A DNA stretch of 64,000 bases from Proluteimonas flavola (GCF_021191705.1 NZ_JAIWPU010000031.1:1-64000), one strand, 5' to 3'; counted from the first letter of the stretch, positions 29,778 through 39,714 are shown. Program-made: numbers and translations. Notes: a model not told the origin generated them from the letters alone.

Positions 29778-32159
29778 ATGCGCCTTTCCCCCCTCCCCCT
29801 CGCCGCAGCCGTGTCCCTGGCCCTGGCCGCACCCGCGGTGTTCGCCCAGGATGCCGGCAGCGACGCCCAGGCCCGCACCTCGACCCTCGACACCCTGATC
29901 GTCACCGGCACCCGCGTCAGCGACCGCACGGTGGCCGAGTCGCAGTCGCCGATCGACATCATCACGTCCGAAGCGCTGAGCGCGACCGGCACGACCGAGC
30001 TTGCAACCGCGCTGTCGCGTGCCCTGCCCTCGCTGAACTTCCCGCGCCCGGCGCTGGTGGACGGCAGCAGCGGCGTCCGTCCCGCGCAGCTGCGCGGCCT
30101 GGCACCGGACCAGGTGCTGGTGCTCGTGAACGGCAAGCGCCGACATCTCGCCGGCCAGCTCAACGTCAATGGCAGCATCGGACGCGGCTCCCAGGCCGTC
30201 GATCTCAACACCATCCCGGTGTCGGCGATCGAGCGTGTCGAGGTGCTGCGCGACGGCGCGTCCGCCCAGTACGGCTCCGACGCGATCGCCGGCGTCGTCA
30301 ATCTGGTCCTCAAAGGGGCGGGCGAAGGCGGCAGTCTGGCAGTCGACCTGGGGCAGTTCTCGGCGGGCGACGGCCGCCAGTCGCGGATCTCCGGCGACTC
30401 CGGCGTCTCGTTCGGCGATGGGCGCGGCTTCGTGCATGTGGCCGGGCAACTGAGCCAGCAGGACGAAACCAATCGCGCAGGTCCCTACCAGGGCACTGCC
30501 CCGAACACCGGCAACGCGCCGGGCATCGGCGAGGTCGCGTTCAAGTACGGCGATCCGGCAGTGGACTACCAGGGCATCTCGGCGAACGCGGGGTTCGACT
30601 TCACCGACAACGTGAGCGCCTACGCCACTACGATCGCCAGCAACCGCGACATCACCTCCTTCGCGTTCTATCGCTCGCGCGGCCACAACCAGGTCGTGCC
30701 GCTGGTCTATCCGGACGGCTACGTGCCCGAGATCAACCAGATCTCCAAGGACCGCTCGCTGGTCACCGGCGTGAAGGGCTCCACCGATGGCGGGTTCACA
30801 TGGGACGTCAGCTACAACTACGGCATCAGCAAGCTGCTGTTCTACACCCGCAACTCGATCAACTATTCGCTGGGTGCCGACAGTCCAAGCAGCTTCTACG
30901 ACGGTTCGCTGGAATACACGCACAACATCGTCAACGCCGACTTCACCCAGCCGCTGGATTGGGGCCTGGCCTATCCGGTCACGCTGTCGTTCGGTGCCGA
31001 GTACCGCGAGGAGAAGTGGAACCAGTCGCCGGGCGAACCCGATTCCTATACCGGTGGCGGCGCCCAGGGCTTCGGCGGCTTCACCCCGCTCAATGCCGGC
31101 CACCACAAGCGGGACAATGTTGCGGCGTATGCGGGTCTGGAAGCCGATTTCACCGACAGGTTCTCTGCCGGCCTCGCCGGACGTTACGAGGACTACTCGG
31201 ATTTCGGCAGCGAAACCTCGGGCAAGCTGTCGGCGCGCTATGCCTTCACCGACACCGTCGCGCTGCGCGGCACCGTCGCCAGCGGCTTCCGGGCGCCGTC
31301 GCTGGCCCAGCAGAACTACCAGGCGATCACCAGCACCTTCAGCAACAACGTGTTCACCGACCGCGGCACGTTCCCGGCCACCAGTGCCGCGGCACTGGCG
31401 CTCGGAGCGGAGCCGCTGCAGGCGGAGACCTCGCTGTCCTACAGCCTCGGCCTGGTACTGCAGCCGGTCGACCGGCTGTACGTGACGGTCGATGCCTACC
31501 AGATCGAGATCGATGACCGCATCGTGCTGTCCTCCTCGATCAACACCAACCAGGCGACGCAGGACCTGCTGGCGAGCGTGGGCGTGACCGGCGTGACCGC
31601 CTTCAACTACTTCACCAATGCGGCCGACACCCGCACCCGCGGTGTCGACGTCGTGGGCAGCTACGCGATTCCGCTGACCGCCAGCACGCTCAACCTCACC
31701 GCCGGCTACAGCTACAGCAAGACGGAACTGCTCCGCATCGCGCCCAATCCGCAGGTGCTCGACGACCTGGGGCTCGCTTTCCAGCGCTTCGGCCGCGATG
31801 AGCAGGGCCGTATCGAGGAAGGATCGCCGCGCGACAAGATCGTCCTGGGCAGCACCTGGAACCTGGCGCACTGGGACCTGACGCTGGGCGCGACCCGCTT
31901 CGGTGAAGTGACCGCCCGCAACGCCACCAACCCCGTCAACGACCAGACCTACGGTGCGAAGTGGTTCGTGGATGCCTCGGTCAGCTACCGCCCGTCCGGA
32001 AACTGGACCCTCACGCTCGGTGCAGACAACATCCTCAACGAGTACCCGGACGAAACGGTGTTCGCAAACTCCAACAGCGGCCAGTTCAAGTACAGCAGCA
32101 TCTCGCCCGGCGGCTTCAACGGCGCCTATGCGTACGGTCGCATCGCGTACCGCTGGTAA
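29778..32159 (+). CDS. TonB-dependent receptor (paralogue 2 of a tandem pair)
   Basis: A 793-aa outer-membrane receptor, one residue shorter than its upstream neighbour and alike throughout: signal peptide (MRLSPLPLAAAVSLALAAPAVFAQ), [40 protein letters not shown], the barrel motif ARYAFTDTVALRGTVASGFR and a C-terminal IAYRW. The two differ most in extracellular loop regions (for example about 230-330), as expected if a duplication diverged in ligand. AAGGG precedes the ATG at 29778. A private terminator and probable promoter on each side suggest it is transcribed independently. Confidence 0.93.
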   Translation: MRLSPLPLAAAVSLALAAPAVFAQDAGSDAQARTSTLDTLIVTGTRVSDRTVAESQSPIDIITSEALSATGTTELATALSRALPSLNFPRPALVDGSSGVRPAQLRGLAPDQVLVLVNGKRRHLAGQLNVNGSIGRGSQAVDLNTIPVSAIERVEVLRDGASAQYGSDAIAGVVNLVLKGAGEGGSLAVDLGQFSAGDGRQSRISGDSGVSFGDGRGFVHVAGQLSQQDETNRAGPYQGTAPNTGNAPGIGEVAFKYGDPAVDYQGISANAGFDFTDNVSAYATTIASNRDITSFAFYRSRGHNQVVPLVYPDGYVPEINQISKDRSLVTGVKGSTDGGFTWDVSYNYGISKLLFYTRNSINYSLGADSPSSFYDGSLEYTHNIVNADFTQPLDWGLAYPVTLSFGAEYREEKWNQSPGEPDSYTGGGAQGFGGFTPLNAGHHKRDNVAAYAGLEADFTDRFSAGLAGRYEDYSDFGSETSGKLSARYAFTDTVALRGTVASGFRAPSLAQQNYQAITSTFSNNVFTDRGTFPATSAAALALGAEPLQAETSLSYSLGLVLQPVDRLYVTVDAYQIEIDDRIVLSSSINTNQATQDLLASVGVTGVTAFNYFTNAADTRTRGVDVVGSYAIPLTASTLNLTAGYSYSKTELLRIAPNPQVLDDLGLAFQRFGRDEQGRIEEGSPRDKIVLGSTWNLAHWDLTLGATRFGEVTARNATNPVNDQTYGAKWFVDASVSYRPSGNWTLTLGADNILNEYPDETVFANSNSGQFKYSSISPGGFNGAYAYGRIAYRW

Positions 32160-32183
32160 TTCCAGTCGTTGCAGCGCCTCTCT

Positions 32184-32209
32184 CGATGCCCCGGCTTGCC
32201 GGGGCATCG
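32184..32209 (+). terminator. Hairpin terminator after TonB receptor 2
   Basis: A perfect 12-bp stem, CGATGCCCCGGC with GCCGGGGCATCG and a TT centre, followed by TCGTTCC. It copies the hairpin at 29583-29610 almost base for base, so the duplicated unit included the 3' flank. Confidence 0.75.
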
Positions 32210-32379
32210 TCGTTCCGGAGCGGCACATCTGCGTGCGGTTTCCGCAGGTGCGGGGGCGCTGCCCTGCGGTCGATCGCACGCGTGACGCCGGATTCCCGCG
32301 CAGACACCGGATCGTTCCGCTTGCCCCTGTCACGATGCGTCGGCGACACTGCAAGACCAGTTCCGGCGCCATGCCCCCG

Positions 32380-34113
32380 ATGCCGCACAACACCGACCTG
32401 ATCAACATCGTCGCCGTCGGCCTCGGCATGGCCTTCGTGTTCGGCGCGCTCGCCAACAAGTTGCGGCTTTCGCCGCTGGTGGGCTACCTCGTCGCCGGCA
32501 TCGTCGTCGGGCCCTTCACGCCGGGCTTCGTCGCCGACCAGGATCTCGCCAACCAGCTCGCCGAGATCGGCGTGATGCTGCTGATGTTCGGCGTCGGTCT
32601 GCACTTCTCGCTCAAGGACCTGATGGACGTGAAGTCCATCGCCATTCCCGGCGCGATCGCGCAGATCACCGTCGCAACCGTGCTGGGCTGGGTGCTGGCG
32701 TGGCTGATGGGCTGGCCGATGGTCAGCGGCTTCGTGTTCGGTCTCGCGCTGTCGGTCGCCAGTACCGTGGTGCTGCTGCGCGCGATGGAAGAGCGCCGCC
32801 TGCTCGATACGCGGCGCGGCAAGATCGCGGTCGGCTGGCTGATCGTCGAGGACCTGGTGATGGTGCTGGCGCTGGTGCTGCTGCCGGTGCTGGCCGAGAT
32901 CTACACCGACCGCGGCGGCGACGGCGCCAGCCCCGGCGCCGGATCGATCGCGCTGATGATCCTCTGGACGCTGGTCAAGGTCAGCGCCTTCGTCGCGGTG
33001 ATGCTGCTGGTCGGCCGCCGGGTGATTCCGTGGGTGCTCGAGCGCATCGCCGGCACCGGCCAGCGCGAGCTGTTCACCCTGTCGGTGCTCGCCATCGCGC
33101 TCGGCGTCGCCTTCGGCGCATCGGCGCTGTTCGGCGTGTCGTTCGCGCTCGGCGCGTTCTTCGCCGGCATGGTACTCAACGAATCGGAGTTCAGCCACGA
33201 GGCGGCGAACGATTCGCTGCCGCTGCGCGACGCGTTCGCGGTGCTGTTCTTCGTGTCGGTGGGCATGCTGTTCAACCCGATGATCGTCATCGAGCACCCG
33301 TGGCAGGTGCTGGCGACGTTCCTGATCATCGTGGTCGGCAAGTCGATCGCGGCGTACTACATCGTGCGGCTGTTCAAGCATCCGCGCTCGACCGCGTTGA
33401 CGATCTCGACCAGCCTCGCGCAGATCGGCGAGTTCTCCTTCATCCTCGTCGGACTCGGCGTGGCGCTGCAGCTGTTGCCCGAGACCGGACGCGACCTGGT
33501 GCTGGCCGGCGCGCTGCTGTCGATCGTGGTCAATCCGCTGCTGTTCGCCTGGCTCGACCGCTGGCAGGCGAAGCAGGAACTCGCCGCGCGCGCTGCCTCG
33601 GCCGCGCATGCCGCGCCGCTGCCGCCCGAGCATGTCGTGCCGGACGATCTGCACGGCCACGCGATCCTCGTCGGATACGGCCGCGTCGGCCGCCAGCTCG
33701 CGGAGTTGCTCAAGCAGCGCGGCGTGCCGCTGGTCGTCGTCGAGGACGACAACGAGCTGGTGCGCCGCGGTCGCGAGCGTGGTTTCACCGTCGTGCGCGG
33801 CAACATCGCGTCCGAGCCGGTGATGCTCGACGCGGCGCCCGATCGCGCGGCGCTGGCGATCTTCGCGATTCCGCAGGCGCTGGAAGCCGGCGAGGCGATC
33901 GAGCGGATGAAGGCGGTCAATCCCGCGCTCACCGTGCTCGCCCGCGCGCACAGCGACGGCGAGGTCAAGCATCTGCTCCAGCACGGCGCCGACGGCGCGG
34001 TGCTGGCCGAACGCGAACTGGCGTATTCGCTGGCCGAGATGGTGATGTCGACGCCGCCGTTCCGGCCCGCACGCCCCGACGCGGTGCCGGTCGAGGCGCC
34101 GCAGCCGGGCTGA
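32380..34113 (+). CDS. ybaL: Kef/YbaL-type monovalent cation:proton antiporter
   Basis: A 577-aa CPA2-family antiporter. The N-terminal 400 residues hold about twelve membrane helices with the family stretches NKLRLSPLVGYLVAGIVVGPFTPGF and LAEIGVMLLMFGVGLHFSLKDL, the same words as in E. coli YbaL. A cytoplasmic RCK/TrkA-N domain follows (from about 420) with the nucleotide-binding HAILVGYGRVGRQLAELL and acidic residue VVEDDN, expected to bind NAD(H) or nucleotide and gate transport. An ATG at 32371 is an alternative start three codons upstream. Predicted role is K+ efflux/pH or electrophile stress response (by family). Confidence 0.92.
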   Translation: MPHNTDLINIVAVGLGMAFVFGALANKLRLSPLVGYLVAGIVVGPFTPGFVADQDLANQLAEIGVMLLMFGVGLHFSLKDLMDVKSIAIPGAIAQITVATVLGWVLAWLMGWPMVSGFVFGLALSVASTVVLLRAMEERRLLDTRRGKIAVGWLIVEDLVMVLALVLLPVLAEIYTDRGGDGASPGAGSIALMILWTLVKVSAFVAVMLLVGRRVIPWVLERIAGTGQRELFTLSVLAIALGVAFGASALFGVSFALGAFFAGMVLNESEFSHEAANDSLPLRDAFAVLFFVSVGMLFNPMIVIEHPWQVLATFLIIVVGKSIAAYYIVRLFKHPRSTALTISTSLAQIGEFSFILVGLGVALQLLPETGRDLVLAGALLSIVVNPLLFAWLDRWQAKQELAARAASAAHAAPLPPEHVVPDDLHGHAILVGYGRVGRQLAELLKQRGVPLVVVEDDNELVRRGRERGFTVVRGNIASEPVMLDAAPDRAALAIFAIPQALEAGEAIERMKAVNPALTVLARAHSDGEVKHLLQHGADGAVLAERELAYSLAEMVMSTPPFRPARPDAVPVEAPQPG

Positions 34114-34115
34114 CG

Positions 34116-34871
34116 ATGCGCCTGGTCGTGCTCAGCGGTGCGGGCATCTCGGCCGAGAGCGGCGTTCCGACCTTCCGCGATGCGCTGACCGGCCTGTGGG
34201 CGCGCTTCGACGCTGGGCGCCTGGCGACCGAAGACGCGTTCCGCGCCGATCCCGCGCTCGTCTGGGGCTGGTACCGCTGGCGCGCGGCGATGGTGGCCGC
34301 GGCCGCGCCGAATGCCGCACACATCGATGTCGCCGCGCTCGCCGACGACGGCCATGCGCTGACCGTGGTCACCCAGAACGTCGACGATCTGCACGAACGC
34401 GGCGGCGCACGCGAGGTACTGCATCTGCACGGCCGCCTGCTGGCCTCGCGCTGCATCGGCTGTGGCGGGCGCGCCGCGCCCGATCCGATCCTCGCGTCGC
34501 CGTCGCCACCCGAAGGCGGGACGCGCGAAACGCCGCCTGCGTGTACGACCTGCGGCGCGGCGTTCCGGCCCGATGTCGTCTGGTTCGGCGAAGCGCTGCC
34601 TGCCGATGTCTGGGACGCCGCGGAAGCCGCCGTCGACGCCTGCGAACTGCTGGTCGTCGTCGGCACCTCATCGCTGGTGTGGCCCGCGGCCGGCCTGCCC
34701 GAACGCGCACTGCGCGCAGGCACGCCGGTGCTCGACATCAATCCGCAGGCGACGCCGCTGTCGTCGCGTGCGACCGCGCATTGGGCACAGACCGCGACAG
34801 CCGGCATGGCGCAACTGCGGGCGCGTCTGGCGAACGCAGCCCCCGTTCCGGACGCCGCACTCTTCGACTGA
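34116..34871 (+). CDS. cobB: Sirtuin NAD-dependent protein deacylase (CobB-like)
   Basis: A 251-aa Sir2-family enzyme that removes acyl groups from lysines using NAD+. It has GAGISAESGVPTFRD (8-22), TQNVDDLHERGG (86-97), catalytic H105 in HLHG, and a zinc site formed by C113, C116, C143 and C146. Y53 and R56 (WYRWR) form the class III YxxR pair that favours succinyl or malonyl lysine. A 26-residue Pro/Ser-rich loop lies between the cysteine pairs. The start is two bases after the antiporter stop, so the two are co-transcribed. Desuccinylase preference is inferred from the motif. Confidence 0.92.
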   Translation: MRLVVLSGAGISAESGVPTFRDALTGLWARFDAGRLATEDAFRADPALVWGWYRWRAAMVAAAAPNAAHIDVAALADDGHALTVVTQNVDDLHERGGAREVLHLHGRLLASRCIGCGGRAAPDPILASPSPPEGGTRETPPACTTCGAAFRPDVVWFGEALPADVWDAAEAAVDACELLVVVGTSSLVWPAAGLPERALRAGTPVLDINPQATPLSSRATAHWAQTATAGMAQLRARLANAAPVPDAALFD

Positions 34872-34899
34872 GCGAGCGTCCGCCCATGTCGAGACCCCC

Positions 34900-34929
34900 G
34901 TGGGAGCGACCTTGGTCGCGATTTCCCAC
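34900..34929. repeat. Single REP-like palindrome
   Basis: GTGGGAGCGACC..GGTCGCGATTTCCCAC is an imperfect palindrome of the GTGGGAGC family, just after the sirtuin gene. Fuller copies of the family lie at 35049-35118 and 61648-61715. Confidence 0.65.
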
Positions 34930-35048
34930 AGATACGCAGCCGTTCCCCCGCATGCGAGCACGCTGCCACCGGACAGACCATCAGCGGATTACCCGTTCTG
35001 GGATGCCATCTGGCTACCGTGACGCCAGGCCTCATCACCCGTCTCCGA

Positions 35049-35118
35049 TGTGGGAGCGCGCTAGCGCGCGATGGGGATTCGCCCGTAGAGCCCCATCGCG
35101 CGCAAGCGCGCTCCCACA
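35049..35118. repeat. REP-like inverted pair (GTGGGAGCGCGC family)
   Basis: TGTGGGAGCGCGCTAGCGCGCGATGGGG and its inverse CCCCATCGCGCGCAAGCGCGCTCCCACA form two hairpins in the convergent gap between the sirtuin and the epimerase gene. The 34872-35127 gap contains nothing else I recognise. It may serve as a bidirectional terminator. Confidence 0.8.
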
Positions 35119-35127
35119 GAAAAAGAC

Positions 35128-36027
35128 TCAGCGCAGCACGGATTCCAGATACGGTTCCAGCTGCGGCCAGGCGAATGCGTGACCACGCTGTTGCAGGCGG
35201 GCGGGCAGCACGCACTGGCCGTTCACGAGCAAGGTCGCCATCTCGCCCAATCCGAGCTCGAGCGCTTTTGCCGGCACGGCCAGCAATGCGGGACGGCGCA
35301 GCGCATCGGCCAGCGCGCGGGTGAAGCGGGTATTGGCGACGGGCTCGGGCGCGGTGAGGTTGAACGCGCCGGCCGGCGCATCGGCTGCGCCTTCGAGATG
35401 CGCGCGTAGCAGCGACACCGCCGCGTCGGTCCAGTCCTCGCGCGCGATCCAGCTCAGCACCTGGCGGCCATCGCCCAGACGCGCACCGAGTCCGAACTGG
35501 AAGGGCATCCGCAGGCGCTGCAGCATTCCCCCGGCCGGATGCAGCACGACGCCGGTGCGCAGCCGCACCACCGGCACGCGGTCCTCGGCCGCACGCGCGG
35601 CGTCTTCCCAGTCGGCGCACAGGCGATGCTGGAATTCGTCGTGCGGCGCGCTGTCCTCGTCGAGCGGCGTGTCGCCCTGCGCGCCGTACCAGCCGATCGC
35701 CGAACCGCTCAACAGGACCTTCGGCGGCGTATGCGCCGAGCGGATCCATTCGGTCAGCACGCCGGTCGGAATCAGGCGACTGTCGCGCAGCGCCTGCTTG
35801 CGCGACGCGCTCCAGCGGCTGTCGGCGATCCCGGCGCCGGCGAGGTTCACCGCCGCATCGAACTGGTCGTCGGCCCACAGCGAGGCGTAGTCGCGCACCT
35901 CGACGCCTTCGGGCGACGGCGTGGACGCGCGGCGCGACAGCCACGTGACCTGCGCGCCGTCGCGCTGCAAGCGGGTGGTCAGGACGCTGCCGATGAAGCC
36001 GCTGCCGCCGGTGATCAGGATGCGCAT
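35128..36027 (-). CDS. yfcH: TIGR01777-family epimerase (YfcH-like)
   Basis: A 299-aa SDR-type NAD(P)-binding protein. The Rossmann motif GGSGFIGS is at 7-14 (MRILITGGSGFIG), followed by VNLAGAGIADSRWS, the SGSAIGWYG motif (family equivalent of the SDR active region) and a C-terminal DUF1731-type segment ending LPARLQQRGHAFAWPQLEPYL. The family is widespread but its substrate is unknown; it is sometimes annotated as a cell-division inhibitor homologue (SulA-like) by old convention. GAGG precedes the ATG at 36027. Confidence 0.92.
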   Translation of the reverse strand: MRILITGGSGFIGSVLTTRLQRDGAQVTWLSRRASTPSPEGVEVRDYASLWADDQFDAAVNLAGAGIADSRWSASRKQALRDSRLIPTGVLTEWIRSAHTPPKVLLSGSAIGWYGAQGDTPLDEDSAPHDEFQHRLCADWEDAARAAEDRVPVVRLRTGVVLHPAGGMLQRLRMPFQFGLGARLGDGRQVLSWIAREDWTDAAVSLLRAHLEGAADAPAGAFNLTAPEPVANTRFTRALADALRRPALLAVPAKALELGLGEMATLLVNGQCVLPARLQQRGHAFAWPQLEPYLESVLR

Positions 36028-36168
36028 GGAGGTGCCTCGGGCCGCGGACGAACGTCATCGTGGCAGTCGCCGCGTGAGCACGTGTCAAGGCGCTGCGCTT
36101 CTGAACCTGCAATCGAATCGCAACGCCGACCACCGCGGGTGCAGTGGTCGGTGCAATTGCGGATGGGC

Positions 36169-38766
36169 TCAGCCCTGCTCGAACGCCAGTTGCCCGCCCG
36201 CGGCATCGACCCGGATCGTATCGCCGCTGACGAACGCACCCGAGAGGATGCGCTGCGCCAGCGGATTCTCCAGCTGCTGCTGGATCGCGCGCTTGAGCGG
36301 ACGCGCGCCGTAGACCGGGTCGAAGCCGACGTTGCCGAGCAGGTCGAACGCCGCGTCCGACACCTCGATGCGCAGCCCGCGTTCGGCCAGGCGCCTGTCG
36401 AGCCCGCGCAGCTGGATCTTCGCGATCTCGCGGATCTGCGCCTTCTGCAGCGGATGGAACACGACGATGTCGTCGAGCCGGTTGATGAACTCCGGGCGGA
36501 AGTGCGCCTGCACCACGCCCATCACCGCGGCCTTCATCTGCGTGTAGCCCTCGGCGCTGTCGGCATCGGTGCCGCGCTCGCTCATCTCCTGGATCTGGTG
36601 CGAGCCGAGATTCGACGTCATCACGATGACGACGTTGCGGAAGTCGACGGTGCGGCCCTGGCCGTCGGTCAGACGGCCGTCGTCGAGCACCTGCAGCAGG
36701 ATGTTGAAGACGTCCGGATGCGCCTTCTCCACCTCGTCGAGCAGGATCACGCTGTAGGGCCGACGCCGCACCGCCTCAGTCAGATAGCCGCCTTCCTCGT
36801 AGCCCACGTAGCCCGGGGGCGCACCGATCAGGCGCGCGACCGAGTGCTTCTCCATGAACTCGCTCATGTCGATGCGCACCATCGCGTCCTGGCTGTCGAA
36901 CAGGAATTCGGCCAGCGCCTTGCACAGCTCGGTCTTGCCGACGCCGGTCGGGCCGAGGAACAGGAAGGAGCCGGTCGGACGATCGGGATCGCTGAGGCCC
37001 GCGCGCGAGCGGCGCACCGAATCGGACACGACCTTGATCGCCTCCTCCTGGCCGATCACGCGCGTGTGCAGCTGCGACTCCATCGCCAGCAGCTTCTCGC
37101 GCTCGCCCTCGAGCATCTTGCTGACCGGAATGCCGGTCCAGCGCGCGACGACCTGGGCGATCTCCTCGGCCGTCACCTTGTCCTGCAGCAGGGTGAAGCC
37201 CTGGGTCTCGGCCTCCTGCGCGGCCTGCAGTTGCTTCTCCAGTTCGGGAATGCGCCCGTACTGGATCTCGCTCATGCGCGCGTAGTCCTGGGTGCGCTGG
37301 GCCGATTCGAGATCGAGCTTGGCCGCCTCGATCTGCTCCTTGATCTTCGTCGCGCCCTGCACCGTGGCCTTCTCGGCTTTCCAGACTTCTTCGAGATCGT
37401 TGTAGTCACGCTCGAGCGTGGCGATCTCGGCTTCGAGATCGGCCAGGCGCTGCTTCGACTCGGCGTCCTTCTCCTTCTTCAGCGCCTCGCGCTGGATCTT
37501 GAGCTGGATCAGCCGGCGTTCCTTGCGGTCGAGTTCCTCCGGCTTGGAATCGATCTCCATGCGGATGCGGCTCGCCGCCTCGTCCATCAGGTCGATGGCC
37601 TTGTCGGGCAACTGGCGGTCGGCGATGTAGCGGTTCGACAGCGTGGCCGCGGCGACGATCGCCGGGTCGGTGATCTCGACGCCGTGGTGCACCGCGTAGC
37701 GCTCCTTGAGGCCGCGCAGGATCGCGATCGTGTCCTCGACGCTGGGCTCGCCGACGAACACCTTCTGGAAGCGGCGCTCCAGCGCGGCGTCCTTCTCGAC
37801 GTACTTGCGGTATTCGTCGAGCGTGGTCGCGCCGATGCAGTGCAGCTCGCCGCGTGCGAGCGCGGGCTTGAGCATGTTGCCGGCGTCCATCGACCCTTCG
37901 GCCTTGCCGGCGCCGACCATCGTGTGCAGCTCGTCGATGAAGAGGATGATCTGGCCTTCGTTCTTCGACAGATCGTTGAGCACGCCCTTCAGGCGCTCCT
38001 CGAATTCGCCGCGGAACTTGGCGCCGGCGATCAATGCGCCCATGTCCAGCGACAGCACGCGCTTGCCGCGCAGGCCCTCGGGCACCTCGTTGTTGACGAT
38101 GCGCTGGGCCAGGCCTTCGACGATCGCGGTCTTGCCCACGCCGGGCTCGCCGATCAGCACCGGATTGTTCTTGGTGCGCCGCTGCAGCACCTGGATCGTG
38201 CGGCGGATCTCCTCGTCGCGGCCGACCACCGGATCGAGCTTGCCGCTCTCGGCGCGCGCGGTCAGGTCGATCGTGTACTTCTCCAGCGCCTGGCGCGCAT
38301 CCTCGGCGTTCTCGTCCTTGACGCTCTCGCCGCCGCGGACCTTGGCGATCGCAGCCTCGAGCCGCGCCTTGTCGGCGCCGGCGGCCTTGAGCGCACGGCC
38401 CACGTCACCGCTGTCGTCGAGCGCGGCCAGCACGAACAGTTCGGACGCGATGAACGCGTCGCCCTTCTGCTGCGCCAGCTTGTCGGTGACGTTGAGCAGG
38501 CGCGACAGGTCGTTGCCGACCGACAGCTGGCCGGCCTGGCCGGTGACCCGGGGCAGCCGCTCGAGCGCCTCGGCCAGGCGCTCGCGCAGCACCGGCACGT
38601 TGACGCCGGCCTGGCCGAGCAGCGGCCGCGTGCCGCCGCCCTGCTGGTCGAGCAGCGCCAGCAACAGGTGCACCGGTTCGATGAAGTTGTGGTCGCGGCC
38701 CACGGCCAGCGACTGCGCGTCGCTCAGCGCCTGCTGGAAACGCGAGGTGAGCTTGTCCATCCGCAT
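36169..38766 (-). CDS. clpB: ATP-dependent disaggregase ClpB
   Basis: An 865-aa Hsp100 chaperone that rescues aggregated proteins with DnaK. It has an N-terminal Clp repeat domain ([20 protein letters not shown]), AAA1 with Walker [14 protein letters not shown] and Walker B ILFIDELH, the long middle coiled-coil (about 410-530, with [20 protein letters not shown]) and AAA2 with [14 protein letters not shown]. The ClpB-specific middle domain separates it from ClpA and ClpC. The ATG at 38766 (MRMDKLT) has GAGGA seven bases upstream; an ATG two codons in is also possible. A sigma-32-like promoter lies upstream at 38815-38842. Confidence 0.97.
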   Translation of the reverse strand: MRMDKLTSRFQQALSDAQSLAVGRDHNFIEPVHLLLALLDQQGGGTRPLLGQAGVNVPVLRERLAEALERLPRVTGQAGQLSVGNDLSRLLNVTDKLAQQKGDAFIASELFVLAALDDSGDVGRALKAAGADKARLEAAIAKVRGGESVKDENAEDARQALEKYTIDLTARAESGKLDPVVGRDEEIRRTIQVLQRRTKNNPVLIGEPGVGKTAIVEGLAQRIVNNEVPEGLRGKRVLSLDMGALIAGAKFRGEFEERLKGVLNDLSKNEGQIILFIDELHTMVGAGKAEGSMDAGNMLKPALARGELHCIGATTLDEYRKYVEKDAALERRFQKVFVGEPSVEDTIAILRGLKERYAVHHGVEITDPAIVAAATLSNRYIADRQLPDKAIDLMDEAASRIRMEIDSKPEELDRKERRLIQLKIQREALKKEKDAESKQRLADLEAEIATLERDYNDLEEVWKAEKATVQGATKIKEQIEAAKLDLESAQRTQDYARMSEIQYGRIPELEKQLQAAQEAETQGFTLLQDKVTAEEIAQVVARWTGIPVSKMLEGEREKLLAMESQLHTRVIGQEEAIKVVSDSVRRSRAGLSDPDRPTGSFLFLGPTGVGKTELCKALAEFLFDSQDAMVRIDMSEFMEKHSVARLIGAPPGYVGYEEGGYLTEAVRRRPYSVILLDEVEKAHPDVFNILLQVLDDGRLTDGQGRTVDFRNVVIVMTSNLGSHQIQEMSERGTDADSAEGYTQMKAAVMGVVQAHFRPEFINRLDDIVVFHPLQKAQIREIAKIQLRGLDRRLAERGLRIEVSDAAFDLLGNVGFDPVYGARPLKRAIQQQLENPLAQRILSGAFVSGDTIRVDAAGGQLAFEQG

Positions 38767-38814
38767 CGGAGAATCCTCGGGAGATAGGGGCCGGCAACGC
38801 CGGCAATGTCCAAC

Positions 38815-38842
38815 AGATGCGGTCGAATCCGCATCTTGCAAG
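38815..38842 (-). promoter_or_regulatory. Sigma-32-like heat-shock promoter for clpB
   Basis: On the minus strand CTTGCAA, a 13-base spacer and CCGCATCT match the RpoH pattern (CTTGAAA, 12-15, CCCCATnT); the -10 agrees at all but one defined position. The -10 half is also one arm of a perfect 8-bp inverted repeat, AGATGCGG/CCGCATCT, with a 6-base centre. Predicted transcripts start about 40 bases before the clpB ATG. Confidence 0.6.
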
Positions 38843-38951
38843 CCGGGCGGGCCAGCGCGGAAGGCCTGCATGGACGGCGCCCTGCCGCGTTCCTCACCCA
38901 CCGCTCGCGGGGGAGGTCCTACGGTCACGACTTCCCATTGCGGAACGTCAC

Positions 38952-39671
38952 ATGGCCTACCAGCTCTACTACTGGACCGGCATCCAGGGACGCGGCGAGT
39001 TCGTGCGGCTTGCGCTCGAGGACGCCGGTGCCGACTACGTCGACGTGGCCCGGGTGGACGGCGACGACGCGATGCAGCCCTTCCTCGACGGCGCGCGTGG
39101 CGGCGCCCGTCCGTTTGCCCCGCCGTTCCTGGTATCGGGCGCTCTCGTCATCGCCCAGGTCGCCGCCATCCTGCACGTCCTCGGCCCGAAGCTCGATCTC
39201 GTGCCCGAAGGCGAGGCCGCGCGGCTGCAGGCCCTGCAACTGCAGCTGACCATCGCCGACCTCGTGACCGAGATCCACGACAGCCACCACCCGATCGCCA
39301 GCGCCGAATACTACGCAGACCAGAAGGATGCCGCGAAGCGACGTGCGGCCGATCTGCGCACGCACCGGTTGCCGAAGTTTCTCGGCTACTTCGAGCAGGT
39401 GGTCGCGCAGGGCGACGGGCGTGCGCTCGGCGCCCATTCCTATGTCGACCTGTCGCTGTTCCAGATCGTGCGCGGACTCGACTACGCGTATCCGGAGGCA
39501 ATGGCCGCGCTGTCGCCGAAGCTTCCGCAGCTGCGCGAGCTGGAAGCGCGGGTGGCCGAACGGCCGAACATCGCCGCGTATCTGGCCTCGGAGCGCAGGC
39601 TGGCGTTCAACACCAACGGGATCTTCCGGCATTACCCGGAGCTGGATGGGGGGATTGCGGCGTACGACTGA
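38952..39671 (+). CDS. Glutathione S-transferase family protein
   Basis: A 239-aa GST-fold protein. The thioredoxin-like N-domain reads [20 protein letters not shown] with Tyr residues near the usual catalytic position and the cis-Pro region [18 protein letters not shown]; the all-helical C-domain (about 85-235) includes [13 protein letters not shown] and [14 protein letters not shown]. Substrate unknown. It is divergent from clpB across 185 bases and convergent with the DCC-family gene. Confidence 0.88.
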   Translation: MAYQLYYWTGIQGRGEFVRLALEDAGADYVDVARVDGDDAMQPFLDGARGGARPFAPPFLVSGALVIAQVAAILHVLGPKLDLVPEGEAARLQALQLQLTIADLVTEIHDSHHPIASAEYYADQKDAAKRRAADLRTHRLPKFLGYFEQVVAQGDGRALGAHSYVDLSLFQIVRGLDYAYPEAMAALSPKLPQLRELEARVAERPNIAAYLASERRLAFNTNGIFRHYPELDGGIAAYD

Positions 39672-39684
39672 CAGCGCGGGCTGA

Positions 39685-39714
39685 AAGCCCTCCCCCGCCT
39701 GCGGGGGAGGGCTT
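39685..39714. repeat. Bidirectional hairpin between convergent genes
   Basis: AAGCCCTCCCCCGC and GCGGGGGAGGGCTT form a perfect 14-bp stem with a two-base centre in the 77-base convergent gap between the GST and DCC genes. It is a single head of the composite repeat family and a likely terminator for both genes. Confidence 0.75.

Noticed and set aside
27118..29832. 904-codon minus-strand frame opposite TonB receptor 1 (and a 970-codon one opposite receptor 2 at 29547-32459)
   Set aside because: Both mirror receptor coding sequence and their translations share the same spurious words because the receptors are paralogues. No signal, start or family.
35539..38787. 1082-codon open frame on the plus strand opposite clpB
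   Set aside because: It is antisense to a textbook ClpB, made of Leu/Gln/Arg/Asp-rich junk composition typical of the complement of GC-rich genes, with no domain or start signal.
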